A stretch of 64,000 bases of DNA from Candidatus Amarolinea dominans (GCA_016719785.1 JADJYJ010000007.1:62001-126000), one strand, 5' to 3'. Positions 42,701 to 50,614 are shown, numbered from the stretch's first letter. The notes: generated by a model not told the origin, from the sequence alone. Program-made: numbers and translations.

Positions 42701-45375
42701 CCTTCACCTGGAACGCCTCGAGCGATCCCACCTCCGGGGTGTGGGGCTATCAACTCTACTTCGGCGAGGATCCCAACGGCACGGCGTATCAGACCTTCCT
42801 GGCAGCCGAGCCGCGCACGTGGACCCCGCAGCCAGGTGGGGTGCATACCGGCAGCTATTTCCTGCGCGGCCGTGTGCGTGATGTGGCCGGTAACTGGACG
42901 CCGTGGGCCACACTGCACAACTTCCGCTACGATGGCACACCCCCGGAGAACCCCAGCGGCATCACCCACGCCGCCGGCATCGCCAACGATGTCTGGCAAA
43001 ACGTCACGAGCACGCCGAATTTCACCTGGCCCGCGCCGCACGACGAAGGTTCGGGCATCCAGGGCTATTCCGTGTACTGGGGAGATAACCCTGCCGGCAC
43101 CAGCAGCAGCTTCAGCCCGGCCAACAGCTTCGCCTCTGCGACGCCGCTGTGTGGCAGCAGCGCCGCCTGCACCGGCTACCTGCGTCTGCGCAGCCGGGAT
43201 AACGTCAACAACGAGGCCGAAGATTGGACAACCGGCTTTGTCCTGCGCTACGACAATGCGCCGCCTACGGTGGACTTCACGATTAACGGCGGCGTCACGC
43301 AGACCACCCAAACCCTGATCACCCTCGACATCACGGCTGCGGACGCCGGCAGCGGCGTGCAGGAGATGCGGATTTCGGGCGATGGTGCGGCCTGGACACC
43401 CTGGGAGACCTACGCCACGCAGCGCCCCTGGACCATCCCAGGAATCAGCCGGCAGTGGTGGCCGGTGTACGTGCAGGTGCGTGACGGCGTCGGCCTGACC
43501 TCAGACGTGATCTCGCACACCGTCTACCTGGATGTCAATCCACAGCAGCCGCGCTCGCTGAGCTACCGTCTCTTCGATCATGCGCTGAGCGCAGGCAGCG
43601 GCGCCTACACCTCCACCCTCTACAGCGGTCGGGGTACCCTGGGCCAAATCCTCGACTCCCCGCGCATCTCGAGCACCCACTACTTCTTCCAGGGGGGCTA
43701 CGAAGCGGGCAGCCAGGCGTTGCCGATCATCGAGCCGGGGCACGACGAGTTCCAGTTCATCAACGGCATCTTCGCCTCCGGCAACGGCTCGCACCCGATG
43801 ACCTCCACGCTCTACAGCCTGCAGGGTACTCTGGGCGAGCCGGGGCTGCCCAATAACGAAACGACCCTGCAGAGCCAGAATCATCGCCATCAGCCCGGCT
43901 TCCTGGCGGCTGGCCTGCCGATGGGTACGCCAACGCCAACCCCAACGCCGACCCCCACACCGACGCCAACGCCCACCCCGCGCTGCGAGTTCTCGACGGT
44001 CAGCATCAATGACGGTGACTCCTTCACCCACAGCACCGCGGTCACACTGACGCTTTGTTCACCGAGTGCCGTAGAGATGAAGGTCAGCAACGACGGCGGG
44101 TTTGGCGGCGCAGTCTGGGAGCCTTATGCCGAAACCAGGGACTGGACGATTACGAGCTACGGGCAGTATGTGCTGCCGCGCTTCGTGTACGCCGCTTTCA
44201 AGGACGTCAACGGCGTCATCCATGCCACCTACTTCGATGACATCATCCTCGATCCCAACCCGCCCATTGGGCAGTTGGCCGTGGGGGAGGAGCAGTTGGT
44301 TCTGCGCAGCGCCATGGCGCGGGGCCAGCAGCCGGCAGACGCCTCGCAGCCGGCCTCGTTTGGCGATCTCAATTGGATCACGCCGCGCCCATCCCAGGCC
44401 GCTCCCTATGCCGAACCGCGGCAGGATGGCACGGTGCCCATCTACGTGATCGCTTCGGACGATAACAGCGGCCTGGCCGAGATGCAGATCAGCGCCAACG
44501 CCGCCTTCACCGACACTACCTGGGAGCCGTACTCGGCGCTCAGACCGTGGACGCCCGCGGGAGGCGACGGGATCAAGACGGTCTACGCCCGCTTCCGCGA
44601 CAGCGCTGGCAATATCTCGACCGTGGCCAACACCAGCTTTGCCTTGGATACGTTGCCCCCCTTGGGTGGCATCGCCATTGGCCAGCGGATCGTGGGGCCG
44701 GACACCATCACGACGACGGTCTACCTGGGTGCGGAAGATAACCTGAGTGGCGTGCAAGACATGCGGCTGAGCACCGATCCTGGGTTTGGTGCTGCGCCCT
44801 GGGTGCCATACACCACGACCGTAACCTGGCCTGTGTCGCTGACCGCCCAGTCGGTCATCACGCTCTATGCGCAGTACCGGGATGTGGCCGGCAATGGCTC
44901 GGAGGTTTACAGCGACATCCTCCTCGCCGACATCTCGCCGCCGCTGGTATATGTCGAAGTGGCGCCCGGCAACACCCTCACGCGCACCGTGACCATCCTG
45001 GCCTATGACGGTCTGGCCGGGCAAAGCGCCGGCGTGGGAATCATGCGCCTGAGCAATGATCCCCTGCTGCTCGACGGCGTCGTCACCATGCCCTACACGC
45101 CAACCGTCGCCTGGACCTTCGACGAACAAGCCGTGGTCTGGGTGCAGGTCAAGGACATGGTGGGCAACTGGAGCGAGCCGTATCCCGCCTATGCGCCGCC
45201 TGGCTGCGATCTGGCCGGCGGCGATGACCTCATCACTGTCGCCGACCTGCAGGCCGAAGCCAGCCGCTGGCAGCAGAGCGCCGGACTGCCCTACGACCGC
45301 AATGGCGACAATCTGGTGACCATTGTAGACATCATGTGGTACGCCGCACGCTGGGGCGGCAGTTGTTCGCAGTAA
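39748..45375 (+). CDS. Giant secreted M23 metallopeptidase with repeat domains and dockerin-like end
   Basis: 1875 residues. Signal peptide (about 22-45); unknown region; M23/LytM peptidase domain (about 305-415) with zinc ligands H319, D323 (GHDGIDYN), H401/H403 (GPHLHFG), as in peptidoglycan endopeptidases; a carboxypeptidase-regulatory-like domain (about 448-515); a crystallin-like motif (VKLFEHGDRGGGW); several fibronectin/Ig-like repeats with the motif DxTPPxxxxG; a Thr-Pro linker (about 1393-1411); further FN3-like repeats; and two calcium-loop-like motifs at the end (DLITVADLQAEA, DRNGDNLVTIVDIMWYAARW), dockerin-like. ATG 39748 has AGGAGG 6 nt upstream. The DNA is AT-richer up to about 41380 and then turns abruptly GC-rich, so the gene is a mosaic. 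Confidence 0.85.
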   Translation: MKYSRLPDAVTTCIRRYHRNDLRYTVLRLVMVILVTLQPAGSMASNIHNYPSVYMDGDTVMKSSAVLISDDQLVFHPNADKSTIESLIRDTAPLLIGQTMTIGKERYPLADVVILSAQGRDYDINPFILWVLLVATGSVEPETASLDGITIALPSVKSELQGLPAQLSRVAKALSRNFYVHELGLASDKEIHFQDGSALAIPKDINSGTYALQMTMAEMGLDQEHWQLLVGGHQGRFLQVYDRLIGDPMQSIVKYSPAVTPILRKPFNGGYRNYDVNSWFDHESPTYATNGSIVIYNGDRRTDPANEQCTFGFNCYDGHDGIDYNTGTAAVVAAASGTATVYRDWNFGDGCPNVNAVIIDHGSGYKTKYWHLSLIDIDNGPVTEGDQIGLSGSTGCSTGPHLHFGVTLNNQKVDPYGWKGRYADPWSATSTCLWRDDCGATLPPSSNFGGTGGIVKSGSGQAVGGAFVSLVGGNYTLETATNRDGVYMFPVAPTGSVRISAYRNREFGTVNHVVQINSFNYAPEIRFNACVSLVAQDSSNERQPLDCGVPPTCPTSGGVILYKDWQYQCANEGEGSGWVRRDSTGWQNVGGFNNRASSVRVPSGWSVKLFEHGDRGGGWACRNSNDDNFGGNQFNNGASLNDAVSSFEVFNVPNCGDNHAPNTPSLQSPGDGHVATDGRAPQLCWNNNGDPDGDSVQFYAEVYGSAVNANSGWTGSTCWRPGNLDGQYYGYQWHVKARDNYGAESGWSTTWHFTIQQPNQPPSISFNTANGSTAGQISSRDRTWAFAGTANDPEGQLNRIEFRCDNCDNAGSGPNQTNGNTWSLTRTDMAGQNDVYFVAYDNLNQNAASRHLDLRIDLAPPVTTVSFNNEANPANWPTWFTTAVTVRLHADDGNTGRARSGVSQVRYRLDNGGWQTVSGSDASFVVGTDGSHSVEYYALDNVGNQESSRTVNFQIDQTPPSSLSGVVETHSVVNGQWQRDHNVATFTWNASSDPTSGVWGYQLYFGEDPNGTAYQTFLAAEPRTWTPQPGGVHTGSYFLRGRVRDVAGNWTPWATLHNFRYDGTPPENPSGITHAAGIANDVWQNVTSTPNFTWPAPHDEGSGIQGYSVYWGDNPAGTSSSFSPANSFASATPLCGSSAACTGYLRLRSRDNVNNEAEDWTTGFVLRYDNAPPTVDFTINGGVTQTTQTLITLDITAADAGSGVQEMRISGDGAAWTPWETYATQRPWTIPGISRQWWPVYVQVRDGVGLTSDVISHTVYLDVNPQQPRSLSYRLFDHALSAGSGAYTSTLYSGRGTLGQILDSPRISSTHYFFQGGYEAGSQALPIIEPGHDEFQFINGIFASGNGSHPMTSTLYSLQGTLGEPGLPNNETTLQSQNHRHQPGFLAAGLPMGTPTPTPTPTPTPTPTPTPRCEFSTVSINDGDSFTHSTAVTLTLCSPSAVEMKVSNDGGFGGAVWEPYAETRDWTITSYGQYVLPRFVYAAFKDVNGVIHATYFDDIILDPNPPIGQLAVGEEQLVLRSAMARGQQPADASQPASFGDLNWITPRPSQAAPYAEPRQDGTVPIYVIASDDNSGLAEMQISANAAFTDTTWEPYSALRPWTPAGGDGIKTVYARFRDSAGNISTVANTSFALDTLPPLGGIAIGQRIVGPDTITTTVYLGAEDNLSGVQDMRLSTDPGFGAAPWVPYTTTVTWPVSLTAQSVITLYAQYRDVAGNGSEVYSDILLADISPPLVYVEVAPGNTLTRTVTILAYDGLAGQSAGVGIMRLSNDPLLLDGVVTMPYTPTVAWTFDEQAVVWVQVKDMVGNWSEPYPAYAPPGCDLAGGDDLITVADLQAEASRWQQSAGLPYDRNGDNLVTIVDIMWYAARWGGSCSQ
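43926..43980 (+). repeat. Thr-Pro codon microsatellite
   Basis: About nine ACN-CCN codon pairs (ACGCCAACCCCAACGCCGAC and on) encode the PTPTPT linker of the giant secreted protein. Copy number is likely to vary between strains. Confidence 0.85.
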
Positions 45376-45385
45376 GCAACTGATT

Positions 45386-45426
45386 CTGGGATGCGCTGCG
45401 ACGCTTCCGGCCGCATCGCATCCCAG
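45386..45426 (+). terminator. Inverted repeat between the giant gene and paralogue B
   Basis: CTGGGATGCG (45386-45395) and CGCATCCCAG (45417-45426) form a perfect 10-bp stem with a 21-nt loop. No T-tract follows, so it may slow or stabilise transcript ends rather than terminate. Confidence 0.4.
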
Positions 45427-45462
45427 GTGAGCCAACTTTCTTGCATGAGAGGAGCATGAATC

Positions 45463-46431
45463 ATGGACCGCAAGCACATCCATTTTGATCTGGCCATTCC
45501 GTGGCCGCGGCTGCAATGGAATCGAGACGCCATGCGCCGATTCTTACCCACCCCAGGCAACGTCCTGTTTACCCTGCTGATGATCGGTTTGCTCTTATGG
45601 GCTTCATCAGCCGGCGCGCTGCCGCTGCGCCTGCTGGGGCCGAATGTCCCTTCGACCACTACCATCGCCTACCAGGGCCGCCTGGCCGATGCCGGCGGCT
45701 CGCCCTTGACCGGCGCCTACAGCATCATCTTCCGCCTCTACAATGCCGCCAGCGGCGGCGCGCCGCTGTGGGAAGAGCAGTGGACCGGCCAGAACGGCGT
45801 GCAGGTCAGCGACGGTCTCTTCAACGTCATGCTCGGCAGCCTGACGCCCATCCCGCAGGCCGTTGTCACCGGCAACAACACCCTCTGGCTCGGCATCACC
45901 GTCGGCACGGATGATGAGATGGCGCCGCGCGTGCAACTCGGCAGCGTGCCGTTCGCCGTGCAGGCGCTGACGGTGCCGGATGGGAGTGTGACGACGGGGA
46001 AGATCGCGGATCAGGCGGTGACCAGCCAGAAACAGAGTGCCGTGACTTACTATCTCAATGACAATGGCTACGTGCAGACACTGTCCAGCGAAACTAGAAT
46101 ACTGAGTGAGTTCAATTTGCAGCAAGTACCTGCGGGCGATATTGCGTTCTACTGCTCCTTTATCGCTTCCACTGATGCAACGAACGGTATAGCCGGATCT
46201 GTGGTTCTGCAGGTCACTCCAGGCGGAGACCTGAACCTGACGCCAACCCATATCTTCAGCAATCACTGGGACAACTACATCCTCCATGGGCGGCTTCAAG
46301 ATTTCGGCGGTGGTAGTCTCACGATTCGCATTATATACAGAGGCGAGGGACAAAGCATCAACGTGTACTTCGGAGTATTGGGCGACTCCGGGCGCTTCGG
46401 CCGAAAATGCACTGTCACTGCAGGAATCTGA
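45463..46431 (+). CDS. Exported surface/tail-fibre-like protein, paralogue B
   Basis: 322 residues with the same plan as paralogue A: signal/anchor (FLPTPGNVLFTLLMIGLLLW), the conserved YQGRLADAGG domain up to PFAVQALTVPDGSVTTGKIA, one rather than two VTTGKIADQAVT repeats, then a divergent C-terminal domain (about 195-322, EFNLQQVPAGDIAFYCSFI, ending GRKCTVTAGI). The heads of A and B match almost base for base from about 37225 and 45600, which suggests recent duplication or gene conversion. The tails are homologous but far less similar. GAGAGGAG upstream of the ATG. Confidence 0.75.
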   Translation: MDRKHIHFDLAIPWPRLQWNRDAMRRFLPTPGNVLFTLLMIGLLLWASSAGALPLRLLGPNVPSTTTIAYQGRLADAGGSPLTGAYSIIFRLYNAASGGAPLWEEQWTGQNGVQVSDGLFNVMLGSLTPIPQAVVTGNNTLWLGITVGTDDEMAPRVQLGSVPFAVQALTVPDGSVTTGKIADQAVTSQKQSAVTYYLNDNGYVQTLSSETRILSEFNLQQVPAGDIAFYCSFIASTDATNGIAGSVVLQVTPGGDLNLTPTHIFSNHWDNYILHGRLQDFGGGSLTIRIIYRGEGQSINVYFGVLGDSGRFGRKCTVTAGI

Positions 46432-46539
46432 GTTTTGGCGTTTGCTTTGGAGGCATGCGAGTTTGCATCCACATAAGGTAAAACGACGAAGGATTCAAGA
46501 TCTCTCTTCTACTATTTGGATCAATGATGGCAGCAATGA

Positions 46540-46710
46540 AGGTCGGCCAACCTATACGTGGCGGAGATTGGCAACGATTACTTCGTAGTCAAATCCTGGA
46601 ACGGTGACCCAGACGTGCGCTTCGCCTGGCGGCTGAGCGCAACGCGCAAAGGCTATACGGGTGTGCGGCTGGAGGAGGTGAAGGGGTTGGAGTACGAAGC
46701 TGCGAGGTGA
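46540..46710 (+). pseudogene. Fragment of a fibre-like protein C-terminus
   Basis: An open stretch without start reads SANLYVAEIGNDYFVVKSW, then DPDVRFAWRLSATRKGYTG, then VRLEEVKGLEYEAAR and a TGA. The pattern (FxWRLxAxRKxY...) is typical of C-terminal ends of surface/fibre-like proteins of this group. A shorter second copy (RKGYAGVRLEEVKG) lies at about 47018-47062. Both are remnants. The rest of 46432-47124 has no gene. Confidence 0.55.
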
Positions 46711-46882
46711 ATACAGAAGCTCATTCCTGCGTGGGGTGCCAGCCGGCCATCACCCAACGGCGCCGCGCTTTGACAAGATATTCGTCAGGCAATAGCCACA
46801 CCGATGACCGCCTTCGGCGGCGATTTGTTCTCGCAGGCTTCTGGGGATACGGGCGCTCGTCATTCGGGAGGTGGCGCGATGA

Positions 46883-46938
46883 CGAGCGGATTTGGATCAC
46901 GAAGCCGCGAAGTGACGCGAAGGCACGAAGGCGGTCGC
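46883..46938 (+). repeat. 56-nt interspersed repeat, copy 2
   Basis: Same as 36241-36296 with two mismatches. It stands between the two fibre-protein fragments. Confidence 0.8.
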
Positions 46939-47064
46939 CGCGGGTGGGACTTCGTGGTCTTCGTGCTTCGCGACCTTCGTGGGCCTTCGCGCCTCCGCGA
47001 TCCAAACGCTTCGCACGCGCCGCGCAAGGGGTATGCGGGGGTGCGGCTGGAGGAGGTGAAGGGT

Positions 47065-47103
47065 GCGGATCACGAAGCCGCGAAGTGGCGCGAAGGCGGT
47101 CGC
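47065..47103 (+). repeat. Interspersed repeat, partial copy 3
   Basis: GCGGATCACGAAGCCGCGAA followed by GTGGCGCGAAGGCGGTCGC: the repeat of 36241 and 46883 with an internal deletion. Confidence 0.65.
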
Positions 47104-47124
47104 TGCGCAGGGAGGGGAGGTTGA

Positions 47125-47475
47125 TCAGAGCAGTGGCAAGCCGAGATGGAGCGCCAAAGCCTGATCCACCCGCGCCAGCGTTTGCGGATTGAGGTGTCCC
47201 AACTTGCGGATCAAACGTGTTTGATCCAACGTGCGGATGTGGAACACCAGGGCCACACCATCTACTGTCAATCCCGATTCGGCCGCAGGGATAGGCACAG
47301 TGAATAAGAAGCGACCGGCGCGCAGGTTCGAGGTCAACGGCACAACGGTGACGGTTGGGATGCGTTCGTTGGCTTGATCGCATTGCACGACCAGAACGGG
47401 GCGCGTGCCGGCCTGCTCGAAGCCGACGACCGGATCGAGGTTCGCCATGAAAACATCGCCGCGGTGAAGATGCAT
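47125..47475 (-). CDS. MazF/PemK-type mRNA interferase toxin
   Basis: A 116-residue type II toxin. Typical features are the N-terminal HRGDVFMANLDPVVGFEQAG and TRPVLVVQCDQAN, then VTVVPLTSN and the C-terminal IRTLDQTRLIRKLGHL. It should cleave mRNA at specific short sites when freed from its antitoxin. Its ATG immediately follows the antitoxin TGA (TGAATG). Confidence 0.92.
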   Translation of the reverse strand: MHLHRGDVFMANLDPVVGFEQAGTRPVLVVQCDQANERIPTVTVVPLTSNLRAGRFLFTVPIPAAESGLTVDGVALVFHIRTLDQTRLIRKLGHLNPQTLARVDQALALHLGLPLL

Positions 47476-47757
47476 TCAGGCCGCCAAGTTCTTTTCGGTC
47501 TGGAGCAGGGCCGCGTTTTCGGCCGGCAGCCAGACTTCGTCGGACAACTCGGCGGATAGTTCGGAGTACATCGCGGCCAAAGCATCGTAATCTCTGGCAA
47601 GTTGCTGCGGCAACTGGCGCCGCCGGCCGGCCGTAATGTACGCCTGCACCGCCTGATGGATGAAACTATCCAGATTGGCGTCCGGTTGCACACTCCGGAT
47701 CTCGGTCACTAAAGCTCCGGGGATTTTGACCAGTGTATAGCCAGTAAGTTGAGCCAT
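47476..47757 (-). CDS. Antitoxin of the MazF-type pair
   Basis: A 93-residue protein, start MAQLTGYTLVKIPGALVTEI. The centre is helical (LDSFIHQAVQAYITAGRRRQ) and the acidic tail (SELSDEVWLPAE) is the likely toxin-neutralising part. The family is not certain (ribbon-helix-helix-like rather than AbrB), but position and size make the antitoxin call firm. It overlaps the 3' end of the HNH gene remnant. Confidence 0.8.
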   Translation of the reverse strand: MAQLTGYTLVKIPGALVTEIRSVQPDANLDSFIHQAVQAYITAGRRRQLPQQLARDYDALAAMYSELSAELSDEVWLPAENAALLQTEKNLAA

Positions 47758-47986
47758 GATCTTCAGCGCCTTTCCCCGCCCGATGCGCAATTTGCCTCGT
47801 CTTGTAACCGTTGCATGAGGAGCAGGCGAAACACAGGTTGTCCGCATCCGTCGGGCCGCCCAGGGCGCGTGGGAAGATGTGATCCACCTCACCGGGCAGC
47901 CCGTTGAGCCACTCGGACGTCTGGCAGTATTCGCAGCGGCCTTGCGCCCGCTGGCGGACCAATTCACGCAGTGGCTTCGGAATCAT
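47666..47986 (-). CDS. HNH endonuclease-like protein, C-terminus probably lost
   Basis: The first ~65 residues are a standard small HNH domain: MIPKPLRELVRQRAQGRCEY, the zinc pairs CEYC and CSSC, and EVDHIFPRALGG with NLCFACSSCN. After CNGYKT the sequence no longer resembles the family and overlaps the antitoxin gene in another frame. The TA pair seems to have replaced its end. The start overlaps the upstream RHH-like gene by 23 bp, the usual arrangement of this pair. Confidence 0.65.
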   Translation of the reverse strand: MIPKPLRELVRQRAQGRCEYCQTSEWLNGLPGEVDHIFPRALGGPTDADNLCFACSSCNGYKTRQIAHRAGKGAEDHGSTYWLYTGQNPRSFSDRDPECATGRQSG

Positions 47987-48419
47987 CGGCCTCGTCATCC
48001 GTGGGCGACGCGTCGAATGGCGTCGGGCGCACAGGGTACCCGCGTTCGGCCAGGATCGCCAACGCTTGGGCCCGGCGGAGGACGGAGCGATGATGGGCAG
48101 CCAGCAGCGCGGTCTGTTCGGCGGCCTCCGTTGGGGCCAGCGCGCGCGTGCCAGCCGCCTGATTGAGCTGTCGCAGGCGATATTGCTGGGCCGGCGCGAG
48201 GGAAGGATGCGTCGCCGCCTGCAAGGCCCGATCGCTCAACAACCGCATGGCGGCCAATTCGCCGGCCAGGTCGTCTGGCAAGCCCGGCGGCGCGATCAGC
48301 GTCGCGTTGATGGTGTTGGCGAGCACTTCATCCACCGAGCGGTAGGTCAGCTCGGCGGCGCGTTTGAGCTTGGCTATGAGCGGAGGCGCTAATCTGACCG
48401 TAATCGTTTGTTCTAACAT
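47964..48419 (-). CDS. RHH-like small protein upstream of HNH (MTYQTITL family)
   Basis: A 151-residue protein. N-terminal ribbon-helix-helix-like stretch (MLEQTITVRLAPPLIAKLKR, ELTYRSVDEVLANTI), then a helical region with LLSDRALQAA and a Leu/Arg-rich segment (RRAQALAILAERGYPV), ending in an acidic tail. It belongs to the same family as 51001-51441 and 50615-51004. Members are commonly coupled to small HNH proteins; the exact role is unknown, possibly antitoxin-like or DNA-binding. Confidence 0.7.
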   Translation of the reverse strand: MLEQTITVRLAPPLIAKLKRAAELTYRSVDEVLANTINATLIAPPGLPDDLAGELAAMRLLSDRALQAATHPSLAPAQQYRLRQLNQAAGTRALAPTEAAEQTALLAAHHRSVLRRAQALAILAERGYPVRPTPFDASPTDDEADDSEATA

Positions 48420-48510
48420 CGCTGCTGCTCCAGACATTGACGATAATGCGGAACAGAGTATACCGCAATCTGGTATGAAACGCCAATTCGCTTCTCGAAA
48501 GGAGTTCCCG

Positions 48511-48807
48511 ATGTCAACTCGACGTTATCTCAACCTGCGCATCCCACTGCCCGATGGCCTTGGTCGGCTGCGGCGCCTGTTGCCGACCCCCGGCAACGTG
48601 ATCTTCACCCTGCTGGTCGCCGCGCAGACGGCCGGCGCGCTGCGGTTGGCGCGCACCAAAACCGCGCCTGCCGCCGCCTCCACCGGCACGATCGCGTACC
48701 AGGGCCGGCTGGCGGACGCGGCCGACGCGCCGCTGACCGGCGCCTACAGTATCATCTTCCGCCTGTACGATGCCGCGACGGGCGGGACGCCGCTGTGGAC
48801 GGAGTAA
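48511..48807 (+). pseudogene. Truncated third copy of the surface-protein family
   Basis: Starts MSTRRYLNLRIPLPDGLGRL with GAAAGGAG upstream, then LLPTPGNVIFTLLVAAQTAG and TGTIAYQGRLADAADAPLTG as in paralogues A and B. It ends at a TAA exactly where the family has PLWEEQW (here PLWTE-stop-W). The downstream DNA no longer matches, so about two thirds of the gene is missing. Confidence 0.8.
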
Positions 48808-48948
48808 TGGCCCGGCTCCGACACACGGGGACACGAGCCGCGCCGCAGCCTATGTTGCGGCTTGCCAGCCCTTCCACGGGATGCTAGAATGCTCCCAGCA
48901 GTGATCTGTAAGCGCATCTGCCAGCCCAGGCAGACCGGAGATGAGACA

Positions 48949-49350
48949 ATGTCAGAAACAGCCACAGCGACTATCAGCACGCCCGATCCCAGTCCGGCGG
49001 CGATGGCCGTCTATCGCGCCACGGCGCAGCGCCGCGCAACAGAAGCGATGCGCGAGCTGGCCGCGCGGCGGGCGCGCGCCCAAGAAGTGGCGCAGCAGGC
49101 GGCGGCCTTACTGAAGGAACAGTTCGGCGCGACACAGGTCGTCGTGTTCGGCTCGACCGTCCACGGTCATTGGTTCACCGCCACGTCGGATATTGACCTG
49201 GCCGCCCGTGGCCTGGCGCCCGATGACTACTTCACGGCCGTTGCCAGGCTGCAAGACCTATCGCCCGAGTTCAAAGTGGATCTTGTCGCGGTGGAACGCT
49301 GCAAGGCGGCGTTGCGCGAAAGTATCGCGCGCGAGGGAGTGATTCTATGA
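48949..49350 (+). CDS. MNT-type nucleotidyltransferase antitoxin
   Basis: A 133-residue protein. A helical N-terminus (about 15-50) precedes the minimal nucleotidyltransferase motif VVVFGSTVHGHWFTATSDID (GSx-DxD) and a third acidic residue in FKVDLVAVERC. In MNT-HEPN pairs this enzyme modifies (AMPylates) and silences the HEPN toxin. Its TGA overlaps the next ATG (ATGA). The start at 48949 (MSETATATIS) is the best placed; an earlier in-frame ATG at 48862 is possible. Confidence 0.82.
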   Translation: MSETATATISTPDPSPAAMAVYRATAQRRATEAMRELAARRARAQEVAQQAAALLKEQFGATQVVVFGSTVHGHWFTATSDIDLAARGLAPDDYFTAVARLQDLSPEFKVDLVAVERCKAALRESIAREGVIL

Positions 49351-49820
49351 ATGGCATCTATCGCACGATTGCGGGACGGATTCGCGCGGAGTCACAGGAT
49401 TTGGCGCGCGTGGTCGAGCGCACCGACCGGATCTGGCAGCAGGCGTTGACATCTAGCGACGATTACTATGTGGACGCGACGGCTCTGAATCTGCATGGGT
49501 TCTACGCCGGGTTGGAGCGCCTGCTGGAAATCATTGCGGATGGCGTAGACCAGGCGAAGCCTGGCGGCGCGCATTGGCATGATGAATTGCTGCGCCAGAT
49601 GGCGGCTGAGATTCCCGGTGTCCGACCGCCGGTCTTGAGCCAGGAGACACGCGAGCGCCTGGATCGCTATCGCGGCTTCCGCCACGTCGTGCGCAACGTT
49701 TACACCTACAATCTGGATCCGGAGCAGATCGGCGTGCTGGTCAAACAATTGGCGCCGACGATGGCGCGCGTCGCGCAAGAATTGACCGCGTTTGCTGAGT
49801 TTCTGGAGCAAGTCGCGTAA
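49347..49820 (+). CDS. HEPN-type toxin of the MNT-HEPN pair
   Basis: A 157-residue all-helical protein. The motif RYRGFRHVVRNVY near residue 110 contains the R-x4-6-H signature of HEPN ribonucleases. The upstream helix (DATALNLHGFYAGLERLLEI) is typical of the fold. Order and 4-bp overlap with the nucleotidyltransferase define the toxin-antitoxin unit. Confidence 0.78.
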   Translation: MNGIYRTIAGRIRAESQDLARVVERTDRIWQQALTSSDDYYVDATALNLHGFYAGLERLLEIIADGVDQAKPGGAHWHDELLRQMAAEIPGVRPPVLSQETRERLDRYRGFRHVVRNVYTYNLDPEQIGVLVKQLAPTMARVAQELTAFAEFLEQVA

Positions 49821-49900
49821 AGGAACGCAGGTTGAAGTCGTGGCCGACGGGAATGGAGTTCTTCGAGAGGAGGTAGCCCGGTCACAATGGGTCGCGCTTA

Positions 49901-50269
49901 TTACCGTTGTAGCTGCAGGTGAACGATCTGATCCTGGAACTCATCTGGCCGGGCCGCGGCCCAGATAAGCCATAGATCGTCAAGGACAGCGCGAATGTTC
50001 ATACGTCGTGGCAACTGAATGATGCCAGGAACATGGTGGCCGAGAGCCAGGTGGTCTGCGAGATGACCCGGCATGGAGGCGCGATTATTGGTGACCAGCA
50101 AACAGCCGTGGGCTTCGATCCAAAGCAAAACGTCGGGATCGGGTGTGCCTCGCACTGGCGCAAGATCATCACCGATCATGTATACGCGCAGATTGGGTTC
50201 CAGCCGTGCCAGTTGCGCCTGAATAAACGGCGGGACATGCTCGTCGAGCAAGAAGCAAATCGTACTCAT
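49901..50269 (-). CDS. DUF5615 PIN-like protein (toxin candidate)
   Basis: A 122-residue PIN-like protein: FLLDEHVPPFIQAQLARLEP at the N-terminus with the first acidic pair, GTPDPDVLLWIEAHGCLLVT and NNRASM with the central acidic residues, and a C-terminal helical part. DUF5615 proteins pair with DUF433 antitoxins. Its ATG overlaps the DUF433 stop (ATGA). Confidence 0.85.
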   Translation of the reverse strand: MSTICFLLDEHVPPFIQAQLARLEPNLRVYMIGDDLAPVRGTPDPDVLLWIEAHGCLLVTNNRASMPGHLADHLALGHHVPGIIQLPRRMNIRAVLDDLWLIWAAARPDEFQDQIVHLQLQR

Positions 50270-50610
50270 GCGGGCGTGGCCACCATACCGCGCTGCTGGT
50301 CGCGTAGCCGCGCCAGTTCACGCAGGCGTTGCACAGCCGGAGACGGGTGCTGATCTTGTTGGTGGCGCTGTTGCTCGATCTCCTGATCTACCTGACGCAG
50401 GTAGGTGTCTACCTGGGCGCGGTTGCGCCAGTAATAGGTCAGAGTGGCGTACACCTGCTCGACCGAGAGGGATGGGTAGCGCGTTGCGATCTGTTCGGCA
50501 AACAAGCCAAGTTCCAGGTAATCGGTCAAAATCGTCTCGATGCCGATGCGCGTCCCCTTTACACGAATGTCATCAGGCGCCAGGAAAGCGAAATAGTCTT
50601 CCAGTTGCAT
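50266..50610 (-). CDS. DUF433 antitoxin
   Basis: A 114-residue protein with the DUF433 core IRVKGTRIGIETILTDYLEL, YPSLSVEQVYATLTYYWRN and a charged C-terminal tail (YLRQVDQEIEQQRHQQDQH). It forms a pair with the DUF5615 protein. ATG 50610 is chosen; a longer in-frame start at 50838 would run through the neighbouring gene. Confidence 0.85.
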   Translation of the reverse strand: MQLEDYFAFLAPDDIRVKGTRIGIETILTDYLELGLFAEQIATRYPSLSVEQVYATLTYYWRNRAQVDTYLRQVDQEIEQQRHQQDQHPSPAVQRLRELARLRDQQRGMVATPA

Positions 50611-50614
50611 TGTG

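Noticed and set aside
37062..46431. Diversity-generating retroelement behind the variable tails
   Set aside because: No reverse transcriptase, template repeat or adenine-biased variable repeat is seen in the window; tails differ as whole domains.
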